64,000 bases of DNA from Balaenoptera acutorostrata (taxonomy: Eukaryota > Chordata > Mammalia > Artiodactyla > Balaenopteridae), in NCBI RefSeq assembly GCF_949987535.1, contig NC_080065.1:37549239-37613238 (forward strand), written 5' to 3'. Below the pieces are notes generated by a model. It did not search any database, was not told where the DNA came from, and saw nothing but the letters and a program-made list of their open reading frames with translations. The translations under genes and the position numbers were made by a program. Positions 13,491 to 25,899 of the stretch are shown here, one piece after another; the first letter of the stretch is position 1, and each line of letters opens with the position of its first letter.

Positions 13491-14139
13491 TTTCCCCAGT
13501 TGGATAAAAGTGGTGCTTATTAAAAACCAACCACATCCTTCTTCCTTACCCTCAAGGCAATGACTGTGATCATGAGAATAAATGGGCAGGGCAGTTAGCA
13601 TAGTATTAAACAGATAGAGAGCACTTAATAAATCATCATTACTATTACCATTATCATCATCATCATGATATAAATTGTTGACTTGTATAAACATTTTCTA
13701 AATTAATTTGGCATCAATTTACTTACAAAGATGCACTGCTCCTTAAATATTCTGACAGGTGGACTAGCTGAATTTTTTTAGACTAAAAAAACCTATAATT
13801 TAATAAACTTCCACAAATTAGGGAAGGACTTGACTCAAGTTACACACCTTCTTTTTAAGAACGTGTGAATTCCGTGGGGGTGAGGTGCAAAAGCTGGTGT
13901 TTGAAAAATAAATTAAAAATAGGTCTTTAAGAAATTAAAATCTGTGTCTTTTGGCATTGCTAAAATGTAGAGAACGCATCTGCAGTATTTGGAACCAGTG
14001 GCCAGATTGAAAGTTATGATACCTAAATCCAGGCTGGATTTAGTTCCCTGAAAGCCACCCACATCTTCAAACACTGTTTTCTAAATTCATGTGCTCAGAG
14101 TTTTGTTAACCCAAATATAGACATAATGAAAAATTATAG

Positions 14140-14275
14140 AGAAACTAGTCAAATCCAGGATTGTAGGATTTTAGAACTGGAAAGGATCTTGGAGATAATT
14201 GAATTCAAACTCCAAATTTTGCAAACGAAAATATACTAAAGGCCCAGAGAAGTCTTAACATTGCCTAGTGACTTC
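14140..14275. repeat. Old SINE or LINE fragment (MIR3 or L3-like)
   Basis: Contains TTTTAGAACTGGAAAGGATC, TTGGAGATAATTGAATTC and GGCCCAGAGAAGTC. This recalls a common mammalian ancient repeat, but the family is uncertain. Confidence 0.4.
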
Positions 14276-16439
14276 TTTGGTGGCAAAGAACTTTCTCAGT
14301 GAGCAACTTTGGTACAACAGCAAAAGGAAAGCAACAGTAAAAGTCTTTTTTGTGGGCTTTATCACTTGGTGAGAAGAGAAAAGAAATATATTTTGGGGGA
14401 GTCAAGTGATTTTTCACTACCTGTATCAGGAGTAATAAGTTACCTTTGCAAGGCATTATCCAAAGATTGACAATGACCTTTCCCTATAGGCCTCACCCAG
14501 AAAGCTGAAATATGTCCATACCAAACCAAACCAAACCTCTGGATTTCACACTAACACCATACACAGAATACACATTTTGTAATTGGTTTAAAAAGAGGCT
14601 TTCTAGTACTGAGACAAACTCCATTGAGAATGCTTATAGCACAAGTATCATGGCCAGGTTCAGATATATTTGCAAGTCATTTGCATAATCCTAGAGAGAA
14701 AATAGTTGACTCTACCTATAGGGTCTTCATTTCTACTTTTTAAATTCTTTTCCCACTCTCTCTTTTCACTGGTAAAACTCTACTATTCCAGATATATAAG
14801 CCAGAGGCAAGTGAAAGGTTCTGAATTAGAGTAGATGGCTGAGGACATTTTGTCAAAATTAATTCCATGGGCTGTTAATAAGTGTTATCTGAAAAAAAAA
14901 ATCAAGTGCTTGGAAAACATTGTATTAGTTAAAATTAAGTAGGATTCTTCACTTACATACTTGTTAGTGCCTTTTATATGCTAATGTGCATTGTGAATCT
15001 TTTGGGAGAGTTGTGTAGATATATATTATCATTTTCAACACTCTCCTAACTTATCTGATCTTTATTCTACAAATCCTACTTTGGTAATGCTGTACTAAAG
15101 CATAAGTAAACAAAAAGCAGTTCAACGTGTAACTTGCAAAGTTCTATTGCATGAAACTCCATAAGAGAGAAAAATGAAAGTCATTTATTCCTTGAGTAGA
15201 TTTTCCTTCTTGACTTCCCAAAGGCTATTCCCTACACAGGTATGGAGTCAGGATATGGTTCTCGGCCAAATGCAAAGTAGGCAAATTGCACAGAAAAGTG
15301 TTTTCCTAAGCATAGAACTGTACAACAGAAGGTAAAGCTGGAAGACTCCTTTCATGCCCAATATGTAAATGTTAGAAGTAAAACTTTTTAAGTTAAAGGT
15401 GTAGCAAGAATGAACAAAATTAGAGTCAGCCATTCCCCAGGCCCCTCCTGTCCCCTCCCCACCTCTACTGGGGTTTCCACAAACTCTGGAGGCTCTATGG
15501 GATGGGTTTGAAAACAACACATTCTTATGTGTATATAACTCCCTCATTTTTTTTTAACTCCCTCATTTTTAAGTATGTAAGGTAAGTTGTTATTTACGAG
15601 AACAATTAATTTTTTTTTTGAGAACAATTAATTTTTATAGAAAGTGGTTATATTAAAGAAAAAGTCTTCTTGTTCTGATGAATACGTTGATGGGACTAAC
15701 TGAATGTAGGCTTAGGGCCAGGGAGAGAGGTGAATAGTTTGGTGCAATAATCTAGAGGAGAGTGTAGTGTCTCCACCGCAATATGGGGTTGGGGGAAGAA
15801 AACAGATGAGAAAAGGACAGGAAGCGGGTAGAGGAGAGGATTCAGTCAGAGGACTAGAGTCTAGGGTGAAGAGTGGTACAGATGTCATCAGAAGATATTC
15901 CAGGTCACGAGATTTGTAATTCCAGATGAGTCTAAAATTCAACTTTAAGTCATCTACATTATTATGATTATAAAACCTCCCTTTTATGCTCAGATCTTCA
16001 GTAAAGTCTAAATAAACCACTATATAGAAATTGAGCAAGAAGCAAGTTTCATGTCTCAGGTTACAGAGGGTGGGACATGGATAGGCCACATGGAACAATC
16101 AATCCATAAAATTATGTAATCCAGAAGCAACAAGGGCTCGTTCCATAAGAATGTAAGAAATCTAGACATCAGCAGAAATCTTAGGGAAGGCTTTACACTT
16201 GCATAGAGTGTACAGTGAGGATCCCCAGTAAGGGTTGGGGATCTTACTTGAATTGAAAGAACAGGGAGATCCCAGCAAATACCTGAATAACAAAAGGAAG
16301 TTATAATTTTGCATGGAGGAATACTTCCTCTTCAAGGACCTGTGGCTTTCATTGCCAAAAAATGCAGTATCCCCCAAACGAGTTAACCTATATTCCTAAT
16401 GATCAACTGGATCTACTTGGATGCCTTTCTAGCACTTTA

Positions 16440-16910
16440 AATTTAGCATAATCCTGATTTTATCTTCCCCCTGTCCTCCCCAAGTCCCTGTATCTTTGTT
16501 TCTTGCTTCTGTGAATGCATTCATCACTCATTCTACTTCTCAAGAAGAAACTTTATTCTCCCCTCTTTTCTTTCATTCACACCACATAGCTAAAGAGTCA
16601 TCCAACTTTTGCTGTCGCATACTGTCCCCTTCTACATTTTCTCACTTCCTCAGTTTAGCTTGCATATCCTTGCTAAAACAGTTCCAAGCACCTCTTAACT
16701 GCTTACTTTCTTCACTCCATCTACCCTCCATGCTTCACCAATTATCTACCCAAAATGCAGATCTGGTCAAGTCACTCCACCACTAGATATCATTTTCTAG
16801 CTCCCCATTGCTCATAGGATGTTCCCTGTAGCTTGGCTTTTAGCCACCCTCAGTGCCAGCTCCTAAGCTCTGGCCAGTGCTGGCTACAACCCCAGAGCCG
16901 TCCTCCACCT
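16440..16910 (+). repeat. L2 LINE fragment
   Basis: Sense L2 ORF2 3' region: GCAGATCTGGTCAAGTCACTC, AGCTCCCCATTGCTCATAGG and CCCTGTAGCTTGGC in L2 order. A 96-codon open frame inside it is fortuitous. Confidence 0.6.
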
Positions 16911-17519
16911 CACCTGTGATGGCGACATTTTTTTCTCTTTTATATGTTATGATTTATTATATTTAATATGGTAAAATTTAGGTTCATTATAATTTAATCT
17001 CTCATCACTTTAGGTTGTACAATTCATTAACAATATCCTCTAGACTGTGCAAGAAAGCTTTTAGCCTTCTTGCAAATGTATTCCTGCCCCACTACAAATT
17101 TCATCTGCCATTCTCCACCATATAGCAGTTCACCTCTAAAGGCCACCCACGGTATTTTCACCTCTGAATCTTTTCTCCTCATTTTCTTGTCTTTCCCTAC
17201 AAGACCTTGTGCAAAACATTCATTCTCTGCCTCTTTACCATAATTCAAAATTATCAATTAAAGTTAAAAATAAAAGGTGTGATAGGAATTGTGTTTGTTC
17301 TTCAATGTTTGCCTTGTTTAATACTTTAACTCAAAAGAATAAATAATATGTACAATGCTACATGTTGTATCAGGGGAATGAGTTACAAAGATCTTTGGTG
17401 ATTGCTAATTACACCTCACAGGTGACCACTACCCTACATGTATGTCTGGGCTTGACCAATGGAATGCCTACTCCCTCGAGATTGATTCCTGCTAACAATG
17501 TAGTGTAAAGGCATAGAAT

Positions 17520-17755
17520 ACAGCTTGAGAAAAATGGTGCTTGAGTCTTTGTTTCATCATTCATTGTCCAAGTGGCTTTAGGCAAAACATTTCACTTCTC
17601 TGAACTTTAATTTTTATCTGTTATACAGTATCTACTTCCCAGGATTTTTATGCAGATCAAATGGAATCAAGTATGTGAAAATACTCTGAAAACAGTAGAG
17701 AAAGGGCTTTGTAATCCATAAAATGCTATGCAAATGTGAAAAGGAGTGCTATGAA
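17520..17755 (+). repeat. MIR SINE, diverged
   Basis: Sense MIR order: GGTGCTTGAGTCTTTG, AAGTGGCTTTAGGCAAAAC, CTGAACTTTAATTTTTATCTG and AGGATTTTTATGCAG. Ends just before the CHR SINE region. Confidence 0.6.
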
Positions 17756-17790
17756 AAGATAATTGGACATGGGGTCAAAATGCATGGTGC

Positions 17791-17937
17791 AGGAATTCCC
17801 TGGCAGTCCAGTGGTTAGGACTTCATCTGTGCTTCCACTGCAGGGGGCCCAGGTTTGCCCCCTGGTTGGGGAACTAAGATCCCGCAAGTTGCATGGTGTG
17901 GTAAAAACAAAACAAAAACAAAAACAAACAAATAAAC
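17791..17937 (+). mobile_element. Short CHR-type SINE near the PLCXD3 exon
   Basis: The element starts AGGAATTCCCTGGCAGTCCA. It continues through a tRNA-like head with B-box-like GTTTGCCCCCTGG and GGGAACTAAGATCCC, and ends in an (AAAAAC)n tail. Flanking TSDs AAAATGCATGGTGC (17777-17790) and AAAAACCATGGTGC (ending 17951) differ slightly. The shorter body sets it apart from the 32.3-kb copy and matches a CHR-1-like form. It lies about 550 bp from the splice donor of the exon. Confidence 0.88.
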
Positions 17938-17948
17938 AAAAACCATGG

Positions 17949-18394
17949 TGCTGTGGGTTGACCTGTGTCCTACAAAATGACATATTGAAGTCCTAATCCC
18001 CAATACCTGTAAGTGTGACCTTATTTGGAAACAGGGCATTTGCAGATGTAATTAAATTAAGATGAGATCACTAGGGTGGGCCCTAATCCAATATGACTAG
18101 TGTCCTTATAAGACGAGAAAACAGAGAAACAGGGAAGAATGCCATGTAAAGGTGGGTGCAGAGACTGGAGTGATGCATCTGTAAGCTAAGAACCACAATG
18201 GATGCCAACCATCATCAGAAATTAACGCAGAGGCATGGAAAAGATTCTCCCTCAAAGCCCTCAGAAGGAGCCAGTCCTGCTGACACCTTGATTTCGGACT
18301 TCTAGCCTCTGGAACTGAGGGATGGTCCATTTCTTTTGTTTTAAGCTACCCAGCGTGTGATACTTTGTTGTGGCAGCCCTAGGAAACTAACTCA
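17949..18394 (+). mobile_element. MaLR-type solo LTR (MLT1-like)
   Basis: The segment contains the strongly conserved MaLR string around GTGACCTTATTTGGAAA, GGGTGGGCCCTAATCC, GTCCTTATAAGA, CACCTTGATTTCGGACTTC and the end GGCAGCCCTAGGAAACTAA. These match an MLT1A-like LTR from memory. No internal retroviral sequence follows on either side, so it is a solo LTR. It directly abuts the CHR SINE and ends about 90 bp before the splice donor of the PLCXD3 exon. Confidence 0.8.
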
Positions 18395-18485
18395 CATGGG
18401 TGTGAATTAGCTCCATCACTTATTAACTATTTGAATTTGGGTTTAATTACTTAAAAATTTCCCCTGATAACTTAAGGACACTTAC

Positions 18486-19194
18486 CTTTCGGTGATCGTT
18501 TCTCTGAGACCACTGGCCACCCCTTTGACCACGGTGCTAGCTTTGGGGGTCAGCACCACCTGAGATATAAAAAATGATCCCTTCTTCCTTCTCTCAGTGA
18601 TGGACGCCTGAAGAAACTGGATCAGTTTTTCTGGGTCTGTGGTGTTGGCCCAGGGTGCTGGCATCATCTGCCCAGGCCAGAGAAAGGGTACTTCCAGAGC
18701 CACTGGACTGTGGTAGAAGACCAGCACTTGGTAGTCCTTCTCCCACAGGTACTTTAGACTCACTTCCTGGGCAAAAATCGCTGGGCACATTTTATTTCCA
18801 TAGATGTCTTTCAGCATTTGGACGAGTTTTTCATGGTGATACTTCTGCATCCCATAAAAGTGGTTGAAGTCCAAGAATACTACCTCCTTATGGTGATCTG
18901 TGAGGAATGCATTGATCTCCTCAAGGCCTTCATTGACTTTGGCACTGAACAAACCATGAGCAAAGTAGAGTTCATTGTCGGGGTCTCTGGGCTTGGTGGA
19001 AATTCGAAGATCAAAATAACGGATCCCAGCTCCTAGCTGACCAGTAAAGTTCATGGTTTGAGTGGCTAGCCATTTCCGCATCAGCTTTTTGGCCACAGTT
19101 CCAAACACAGAGACAAAATTCTGGACAGTTTCTGGCTGTTCAGGCCCCACTGGAGAGGCTTCGTCAATGTAGAAGCTGAAGGAATCATGAGATC
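18486..19194 (-). CDS. PLCXD3: Internal coding exon of a PI-PLC X domain protein, PLCXD3
   Basis: This 709-bp exon is read on the minus strand. It begins after a pyrimidine-rich acceptor ending TTCTTCTAG (AG at 19196-19195) and ends before the donor GTAAGT (GT at 18485-18484). It has 2 nt of a split Gly codon, 235 whole codons and 2 nt of a split Arg codon, so it is open throughout. The protein shows the X-box start GSHDSF, with the first catalytic His codon at 19189-19187. It then shows GAGIRYFDLR and YFAHGL, with the second catalytic His at 18958-18956, 77 residues later. VVFLDFNHFYGM and the tail LRETITER follow. The family is the PLCXD group: single-domain, cytoplasmic proteins resembling the catalytic half of phosphoinositide phospholipase C but lacking PH, EF, Y and C2 parts. 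By remembered human numbering this is about residues 35-271 of 321. No substitution stands out, so purifying selection is likely. The in-frame TTG upstream is intronic and is not a start. The first and last exons lie outside the window. PLCXD1 or PLCXD2 are less likely on residue identity. Confidence 0.95.
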
Positions 19195-20148
19195 CTAGAA
19201 GAATAACAAGGCACAATGTGGTTACATTTCAGTCCTTTGTCCTTCCCACCTTCTTTCCCTCTTGCCATGTCCATATCTCTCCCTCAAATGAGCCAAAGGA
19301 AATATGAAGGAATATTTACCTAGTACATTTGAATGTCTTAGAAGGGTCTTTTTTTATAACCTAGTATAGTACACGGAGGACTTCAACTGACCAAATGGTT
19401 TGTAAAATGATAAGAACAAAATCCCAACTAATCAATTTTTTTAAATTCAAAAGATCATCTTCTACTTCTGTAAATCAAGAATTTAATATATTCATTAGGA
19501 TTGGTTTTCCATATAGGTTGCATAAATGACCATTCATAAAGTAGAATTTATAGGAACTCACAAGTTCCCAAATACTTTGTCTACAATCTTGCCCTTTCCC
19601 TCTATTTTGGGTTGATTGTAAGCCTAGAGGGCTTGTTTCAATGAGTAAAGAAGACCTTTTCACAGGTAGATGATCAGTGTTACTTCCTGCACTTTGGAAA
19701 GCACAAGAGGTCACGGGAATAAAGGAGGGGAGAAATAAGGCAAGAGGATGGTACAATTGCTGATATTTTAACATCATTCTTGACCCTGCATTTGGGCAAT
19801 TGTGAATGTAGATGAAGTCAGGTACTTTTTACATATTGAATAAACAATTATTTTTTTCTTGCAAGTTAACACAACTGACAGTATTTAAAAATTAACTAGT
19901 AGACTATTTTCTTCACAGATATTTCCTCTCTACAGTGAATGCTCTCTTTGGAGTTGCTTCCAAATTTAGAAGAACTTCTTCCTAGGGAGAACCTATTTAA
20001 TTATTTATTTTTGGCAGTTACAAATATCAAACCTCTAGAAATGTAGCAATGAACATGTGTATGATTTGCCTGTAAGTACAGAGTGCCATTTAAAATATCA
20101 TTGGACCCAATAAAGGAAAATTATTTCATTTTAATTTTAGAGACACAG

Positions 20149-20310
20149 ATGTAGAGAACAAACGTATGGACACCAAGGGGGGAAAGTGGCGGGGGGTGGT
20201 GGTTTTGTGATGAATTGGGAGATTGGGATTGACATATATACACTCATATGTATAAAATGGATAACTAATAAGAACCTGCTGTATAAAAAATAAATAAAAT
20301 AAAATTCAAA
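20149..20310 (+). mobile_element. Very short L1 3' end
   Basis: Contains only the L1 3' UTR (GAGACACAGATGTAGAGAAC, GGACACCAAGGGGGG, CTAATAAGAACCTGC) and an (AAAT)n-like tail. It matches the 3' UTR of the plus-strand L1 at 42505-42660, so it is the same subfamily and strongly 5'-truncated. TSDs are not clear. Confidence 0.85.
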
Positions 20311-22394
20311 AATTAAAAGAAATATTCAGAAACATTACAGAGAATCTTCACCTAAAAGTTCTTTTAAATAATTTTTAAAGGTAAATGTAAGATTACCAGA
20401 TCAAAATAAAGTTCTTCTGACTTTGAAAAAAAAAAAAAAGCCTCCTTTACGTCTTGGTAAAATTAAATTAATATATTCTGGATTTTTCACACATTAGAAA
20501 AGGCAGATGTCATTATTCCCCATCTGTTACTCAGGCTTCCTTACACTTTGTTGCTCACTCCTGATTTACATCCATTGAGGTACAGCTTTTTCTAGATTTT
20601 TCACTCTTCCAACTCAAGATGTGTACTTGCGCACGTGCGCTCACACACACACACACCTGTAAGTTTATTATCATCACCTCAGGGCCTTTAACTGTTAAGC
20701 TATTTGAAGCAAATTTTTTTAGTGATGCAATATTTATCTTTGTCTATATTCCATATCTATGTCAATCTATATCTCTGTGCCTATATGTATATCTATTTAT
20801 CTATGTCTAGCAGTAAACAGCCTACAGTAATCACAAGAGTATGGATTTTAGACACCATGGTGGGTTGTTAGAAAAAATAGTTTGAAAAATACTTTGATAC
20901 CTTGCAACTCATAACCTTTTAAGACTTGGAACAGATAATTCCTCAGAATTATTGGAATTTTTCAAACAATGAAAGGTAACCCCAAAACATAGAAATGCCA
21001 CATTTAATTTCATCCAGAACTATCTGATCTATTTATCTTTAGTAGATGGTATGGGAAGAAAATGTCAGCACTTTCTGGATAAGGAAAACTGTCAGTTTGG
21101 ATCTGGCATTGGCAAATTTTAATAGGGATTTAAATTGCTGCATGTTGATTTATTAGTTGCTGTTCAGTGAATGGCTAATATAAATGAAGAAACTAAACTG
21201 TACTATGGTTTAATATACAGCAAGATTATGTTTTAAGAAAGAAATAAAAAAGTGAGCTTAAGAAGAGTTATAATGAAATGATCTAGGATTGGATTAAAAT
21301 AAGTATAAGTAAATAAATAAACCCTCAAAATAAGGGTTAATTTGTAAAATTTTAAATTAATTTACAGGCACGTGAAGAAAAGGTGGATGAAAGTAATTAG
21401 TTACTTCTGTAATCTAATAGAAGACATAATTGGAAGCACGCAGAAAGGGAATTAAATATGACTAGATTTCTTCTTTCAGAAATGAGTTGCTCCTTGTTTT
21501 TGACACGTTACTAGAAATATTAATTTGTTATTAAGGCCAAAATAAGGTAATATTAAAAATAAAAATTAAAAACAGATAACAGGCAGAAGGAGAAACCACT
21601 GATAACCCCACCAGTATTTGTTCTAAGCTAGATGACTCTGATGTGTAGAATTATTCACCAGATGCAAATATTATTTGAAGAGGAGAATTAAATTATCAAT
21701 CAACATAAAACACTATCTATGCATTTTGGGAGAAAATACATAATCTAACATCGGCCAAGAAAGAATATTTTCAAGACTTTTAATTTCATTTGGAATAGTA
21801 GTTCCTCCCCAATTTCAAAATTTCCTCTAAACCATGAAGCTTTCTATTTGTTTGAACTTAAAACAAAAATACAGCAATACTACTTTATGACTTTCAATAA
21901 CAGAGAAAGCCTCTGGCCCAGCCCTGTGTCTTTAAAATCAGGGAGCCTGCCCATGAGCAAAACAGTGCTAAACACTATTTTTTTTTTCTAAATCCACAAG
22001 CTGTGTGCCTTATCTGGTCTAATATTTTGCTTCTACACTGGTTCAGTATTCCTGTCCTCTTGTCCTCTTATTCTTTCTTTATCTACCGCCCAAACTCGTA
22101 CCTTGGACATGATACTTAAAGTTGTTCCTTTGATTCTGAACTTAGCCTTTCAATTTTGGGTTTGATTTGTCCTCTCTACTCAGACAAGAGCTGGCCACTC
22201 CCATTATGAACCCAGGCCAGTCAAGTTCCTTTGCTCTGGCTCTAAATAAGTGAATGGAATGGAAGAGGTTATTTTCTTTCATTTCTTAGAAACAGGCACT
22301 TTTATTAGTTTCTCCTCAGTCGGCTACATCATTCCCTCATTCAGACAGTAGGCATACTCCTAAGACAGACCCTAACATTCCCTGCCATCCTGAC

Positions 22395-22855
22395 ATTTAC
22401 ATCTCTCTGTTGATTGTGGGCCCAATCTAGTGACTTTTTCCTAATAAATTAAATAACACAAACATGATCGGATACCACTTTTGAGATTATGCTGCAAAAG
22501 ACTGTGACCTCCATCATGCTACTCTCTCTCTTGCTGGTTTTGATGAAGCAAACTGCTGTGTTGCAGAGGTCCATGTGACAAAGACCTGGGAATGGCCTCC
22601 AGCCAGCAGCAAGTTAGGAACAGAGCCCCTCAGTCCAACAGCCCTCAAAGATCTGAATCCTTCAATAGCCACTGAGTAACCTTGGAAGTACATCCTGCCC
22701 CAGTGGGATCTCGACTGTAGCCTTGTGAGAGATCTTGAAGCAGAGGATTCAGTTAATATTTGCCTAGACTCCTGACCCACAGAAACTGTGTGTTGTTTTA
22801 AGTGACTAAGTTTGGGGATAATTTGTTACATAGCAATAGTTAACTAATGAAAGCT
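22395..22855 (+). mobile_element. LTR-like relic, probably MaLR
   Basis: Shows the LTR-end style CTCCTGACCCACAGAAACTG, GTTGTTTTAAGTGACTAAG, TTTGGGGATAATTTGTTAC and AGCAATAGTTAACTAATG. Earlier it has AGGTCCATGTGACAAAG and ATCTCGACTGTAGCCTTGTG. It is consistent with an ERVL-MaLR type LTR; I am not sure of the subfamily. An 88-codon open frame here is spurious. Confidence 0.55.
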
Positions 22856-23220
22856 ATAACAACCCTTTGGGGTTAATGAGGGCATTTGAGGTCTACAAAC
22901 CCAACTGCCTAATATAAGAACTTGAAATGTTAATGAAGAGAAATTAAATTTAAAATGTTCATATGCATCTCTCTATGCTTGTACACTATGTATCAGCTAA
23001 GAGAAAGAGTGAAAGAAATCAAGTTGGTTTAAAAAGTTTTCTTGAATGGAGGAGTTACTCCATTCTGCATTCTGGTATGGATGATCTTAGATGTCATCTA
23101 GTCTAATCAGCTAGAATGCAGTATCCATTTTATTAACTCAACAGTGTAAGGGATCTGTGTGATCATCTCATTTTTATGGTCTCTTGTAGTACTGAACTTA
23201 ACATCTCATCCTATCATTTG

Positions 23221-23560
23221 CTGTGGTAGGAAGACTTCTAGGATGGCCCCTCAAACTTCCATCCCCTGTTATAGATGTCCTATATAGTCCCCTCCACTTG
23301 AACATGGTAAATATGAGGGATATCATTCTCATGATTATGTTCCAGTATATGGAAGAGTTTTTTTTTTTTTCAGATGTAATTAAGGTCCCTAATCAGTTGG
23401 CTTTGAGTTAACCAAAGAGAGATTATCCTGAGTGGACCTAACCTAAGCAGGTAAGCCCATCAAACAGAGACAACAAGCAGCAGCAGATGTTCTATTGTCC
23501 TTAAGAAACAAAATGCAATGTGGTAGAGAGGACTGTGTGGCAGTTGAAGCAATTAATAGC
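23221..23560 (+). mobile_element. Possible partial MaLR LTR
   Basis: The left-half pattern (GGATGGCCCCTCAAACTTCC, CAGATGTAATTAAGGTCCC, AGAGATTATCCTGAGTGGAC) fits a diverged MaLR LTR with a T-run inserted. The right half was not recognised. Confidence 0.45.
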
Positions 23561-23705
23561 TCACCAAAGTGATATGAAAATTACTTTGAGCTGAATATAT
23601 CTGAACAATCAGCAGCCACAGAAAGAAACATTATCTAAATTTAAATAGAGCTTCTGAAAATATAGTTATCATTGACTTCCCTCCCAGGGAGTTACTTGAT
23701 TGGGG

Positions 23706-23813
23706 AAAAACAAAACAAAAACAAAAACAAAAACAAAAACAGAAAATGACACTTAGCACCAGAAGTGTGAATTCAGCTGCTTGTTAGAATTTAAAAAAAA
23801 AAAAAAAAAAAAA
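23706..23813. repeat. (CAAAAA)n and poly(A) low-complexity tracts
   Basis: An A-rich (CAAAA/CAAAAA)n run at 23706-23741 and a pure A tract of about 20 at 23793-23813. They could be tails of lost retroinsertions, but no body was recognised. Confidence 0.85.
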
Positions 23814-24244
23814 TAGAACCTTCCATACTCTCCCATTGAAGCCCTATCTACCCTTCTTTTGTTAAGTTTAGTATATAAGCCTTTTCTTTCTGGTTATTCC
23901 AGTGAGTTACTAGTCTCTGAGTGCTTCTGCATGTACACTGTGCATGCATAAATAAACATTGTCTTTTCTCCTGTTAATCTATCTATTGTTGATTAATTTG
24001 CAGACCACCAATCACTGGACCCAAGTTGGAAGAGGAAAAGATTTCCTTCTTATAAAGTGAAGAGTTGGCAGCTTCTAGGAGCTGAGGGCCACAGTCCTAC
24101 AACTCAAAGAACTAGATTCTGCCAACAATCAGCAAGCTTGCAAGAGGATCCTTAGCCTCAAATGAAATTACAGCCTTGGCCAATACTTTGATTTCAGACT
24201 GATGCAGCCTGGTCTTCATATTAAATTAGGCAATGCAGTACTTT

Positions 24245-24480
24245 GAAAACAGCATTGAATGTGTTGGAAGACTAGGTTCAAATTCAAGCTCAGTTACTAA
24301 CTCAAAGTTTAACACTGGAGGGTCATCAGATTGTTAACTCTTCTGGTTTTGGATTTTCCGATTTGTTCAATTAAGATACTCTCCACACCTACTTCATATG
24401 ATTCTTACAAGGAAGAAATGAACCCATGCTCATGAAGGTTCCATAAAAGAACTATAAAACTTAAATTACAATTATTTTCA
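24245..24480 (+). repeat. MIR SINE, diverged
   Basis: Shows AGACTAGGTTCAAATTCAAGC, CAGTTACTAACTC and ATGATTCTTACAAGG in MIR order. Low identity. Confidence 0.5.
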
Positions 24481-25619
24481 TATGGTGATATACCTAGTCA
24501 CAAAACATCTATTCACTTGTGGCTAAGAAAAACATTACCTAGACAAACACACATTGGGACATCTGTGCAAGCAGGAACGGAAATGATTTAAGTTGCAGGA
24601 TTTAGATTTATGTAAATATTTTTTGAAAATAAGATTCTTATCCATCACTTGTCTAAGATTTAGCAAATGTAGGACAATCAACATTACCACATTGCTTGTT
24701 GCTTTGAACAGTAGCTAAATATTTACATTCTGCCATGTTAAGAAAATTGATCTGTTATGTATATTAAGTACTATCTCTCTTCCATTCAATATCTTTCCAG
24801 TATTATTTATTAAAGCTCTTTGAGATGGAGTTCTGGTTGGTCTCTCAGTTTGGCCACAGTTCCATTTCAAATTCTGCAAAATTATGGGTTTAATAAACAT
24901 CAAAGAAAATGCATCAAGTTCATTTCATCTGTGAACCTTCAGAACAAGAAGGCCCAGGAGGCTAAGGTTTGACATGCTCATGAGTGTGCAATTCTGGTAT
25001 CTATATCCTGATCTTAGAATTCAGGCTCTGACTCCATCAGTATAAGGACTGCTCCTCTCCTGGTCTCTGCAGGGCACTAAGCTTGCTTGCAAAAGTTTAT
25101 GCATGGCACTCTGTATTTCCCTTTCCTTGCCTGTTTTATTCCTGTTTCATTTAGCACAGCGCCAAGGTTTTTAAGATTCCTGCTTTCTGGGAACAGGTTT
25201 CCTGTGTATTTGATATCTTGGTACATTTTGTGATTATAAGGCCAACACCACAGGAGTAGGGAAGCATACGTACCTGCAATCTGTGAACCGAAAGAAGACT
25301 GCTGGATGAAGGGGTGAAAGAGTGTATTTAGCTTTTGACGCCCTTTTCTAAGGTAGAAGATAAGCAGGTGGTAGTATCTCCACTTTCCATGGGAAGAGAC
25401 AGAGTTCTGGAGTGAAGTTTACCCATTGGTCTTCCCTTCATGAAAGTCTCAGTCCTAGTCTTCTTTTGCAACTTACATGTATTCCCTTCTCTGTGGCAAA
25501 GCCTTTGTTCACTCATGGTGGTCTTCCTTTCCCCTGAATTCACAGTTCGTCTAGTCTGCAGCTCCTTCTCATCAACCAGTAACAGTTATTAGATGTTGTA
25601 ACTAATGCTCATTATGCTC

Positions 25620-25800
25620 ATTGAATTTTTATTCAGTCTTTATATCTTGCTCTCCACCTGCAATCCCCCAACGTACATATTGATTTTAACCTAGATTGTA
25701 AGCTTCCCCAAAAGAAAAAACTATGCCTTATAATCTCCTGTGCCCACTACTGTATCCAGCTTTATAAATATAAAAACATTTGGTTCAAGTCAATGGGTCA
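25620..25800 (+). repeat. L2 3'-end fragment
   Basis: Contains the L2-like tail TAGATTGTAAGCTTCCCCAA, then CTATGCCTTATAATCTCCTG and CCCACTACTGTATCCAGC. Confidence 0.6.
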
Positions 25801-25899
25801 AAAATTGTTCTCATGGGATATGCTATAAAAGTAAAATCACTACTTCTACTAATAACCATTTTTACAGATCAGGCCATTATTGACCCCCTTTTTCTTTAC

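Larger units (their letters stand above)
1..18485 (-). other. PLCXD3: Intron downstream of the PLCXD3 exon, partial
   Basis: This is everything 3' of the exon in gene orientation. It starts with GTAAGT at 18485 and runs off the left edge. No conserved coding segment was recognised; open frames here are short, lack splice context and often overlap repeats. Stretches where I recognise nothing specific are roughly 1-1970, 2230-2960, 4020-4700, 4980-6240, 6360-6780, 7400-9590, 10320-11170, 12150-12840, 13670-14140, 14280-16440 and 16920-17520. The rest is covered by separate repeat entries. Confidence 0.85.

Noticed and set aside
15712..16098. 128-codon minus-strand open frame
   Set aside because: Pro/Leu/Ser-rich translation typical of non-coding pyrimidine-rich DNA, with no motif.
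17949..18394. Complete endogenous retrovirus beside the exon
   Set aside because: Only a single LTR-like unit is present; no gag, pol or env-like sequence and no second LTR were seen.
18655..19036. Plus-strand open frames over the PLCXD3 exon
   Set aside because: Antisense shadows of the conserved minus-strand coding exon.
19195..19216. Coding start upstream of the PLCXD3 exon through an in-frame TTG
   Set aside because: This stretch is the polypyrimidine tract and AG acceptor. Homology begins exactly at the splice site.
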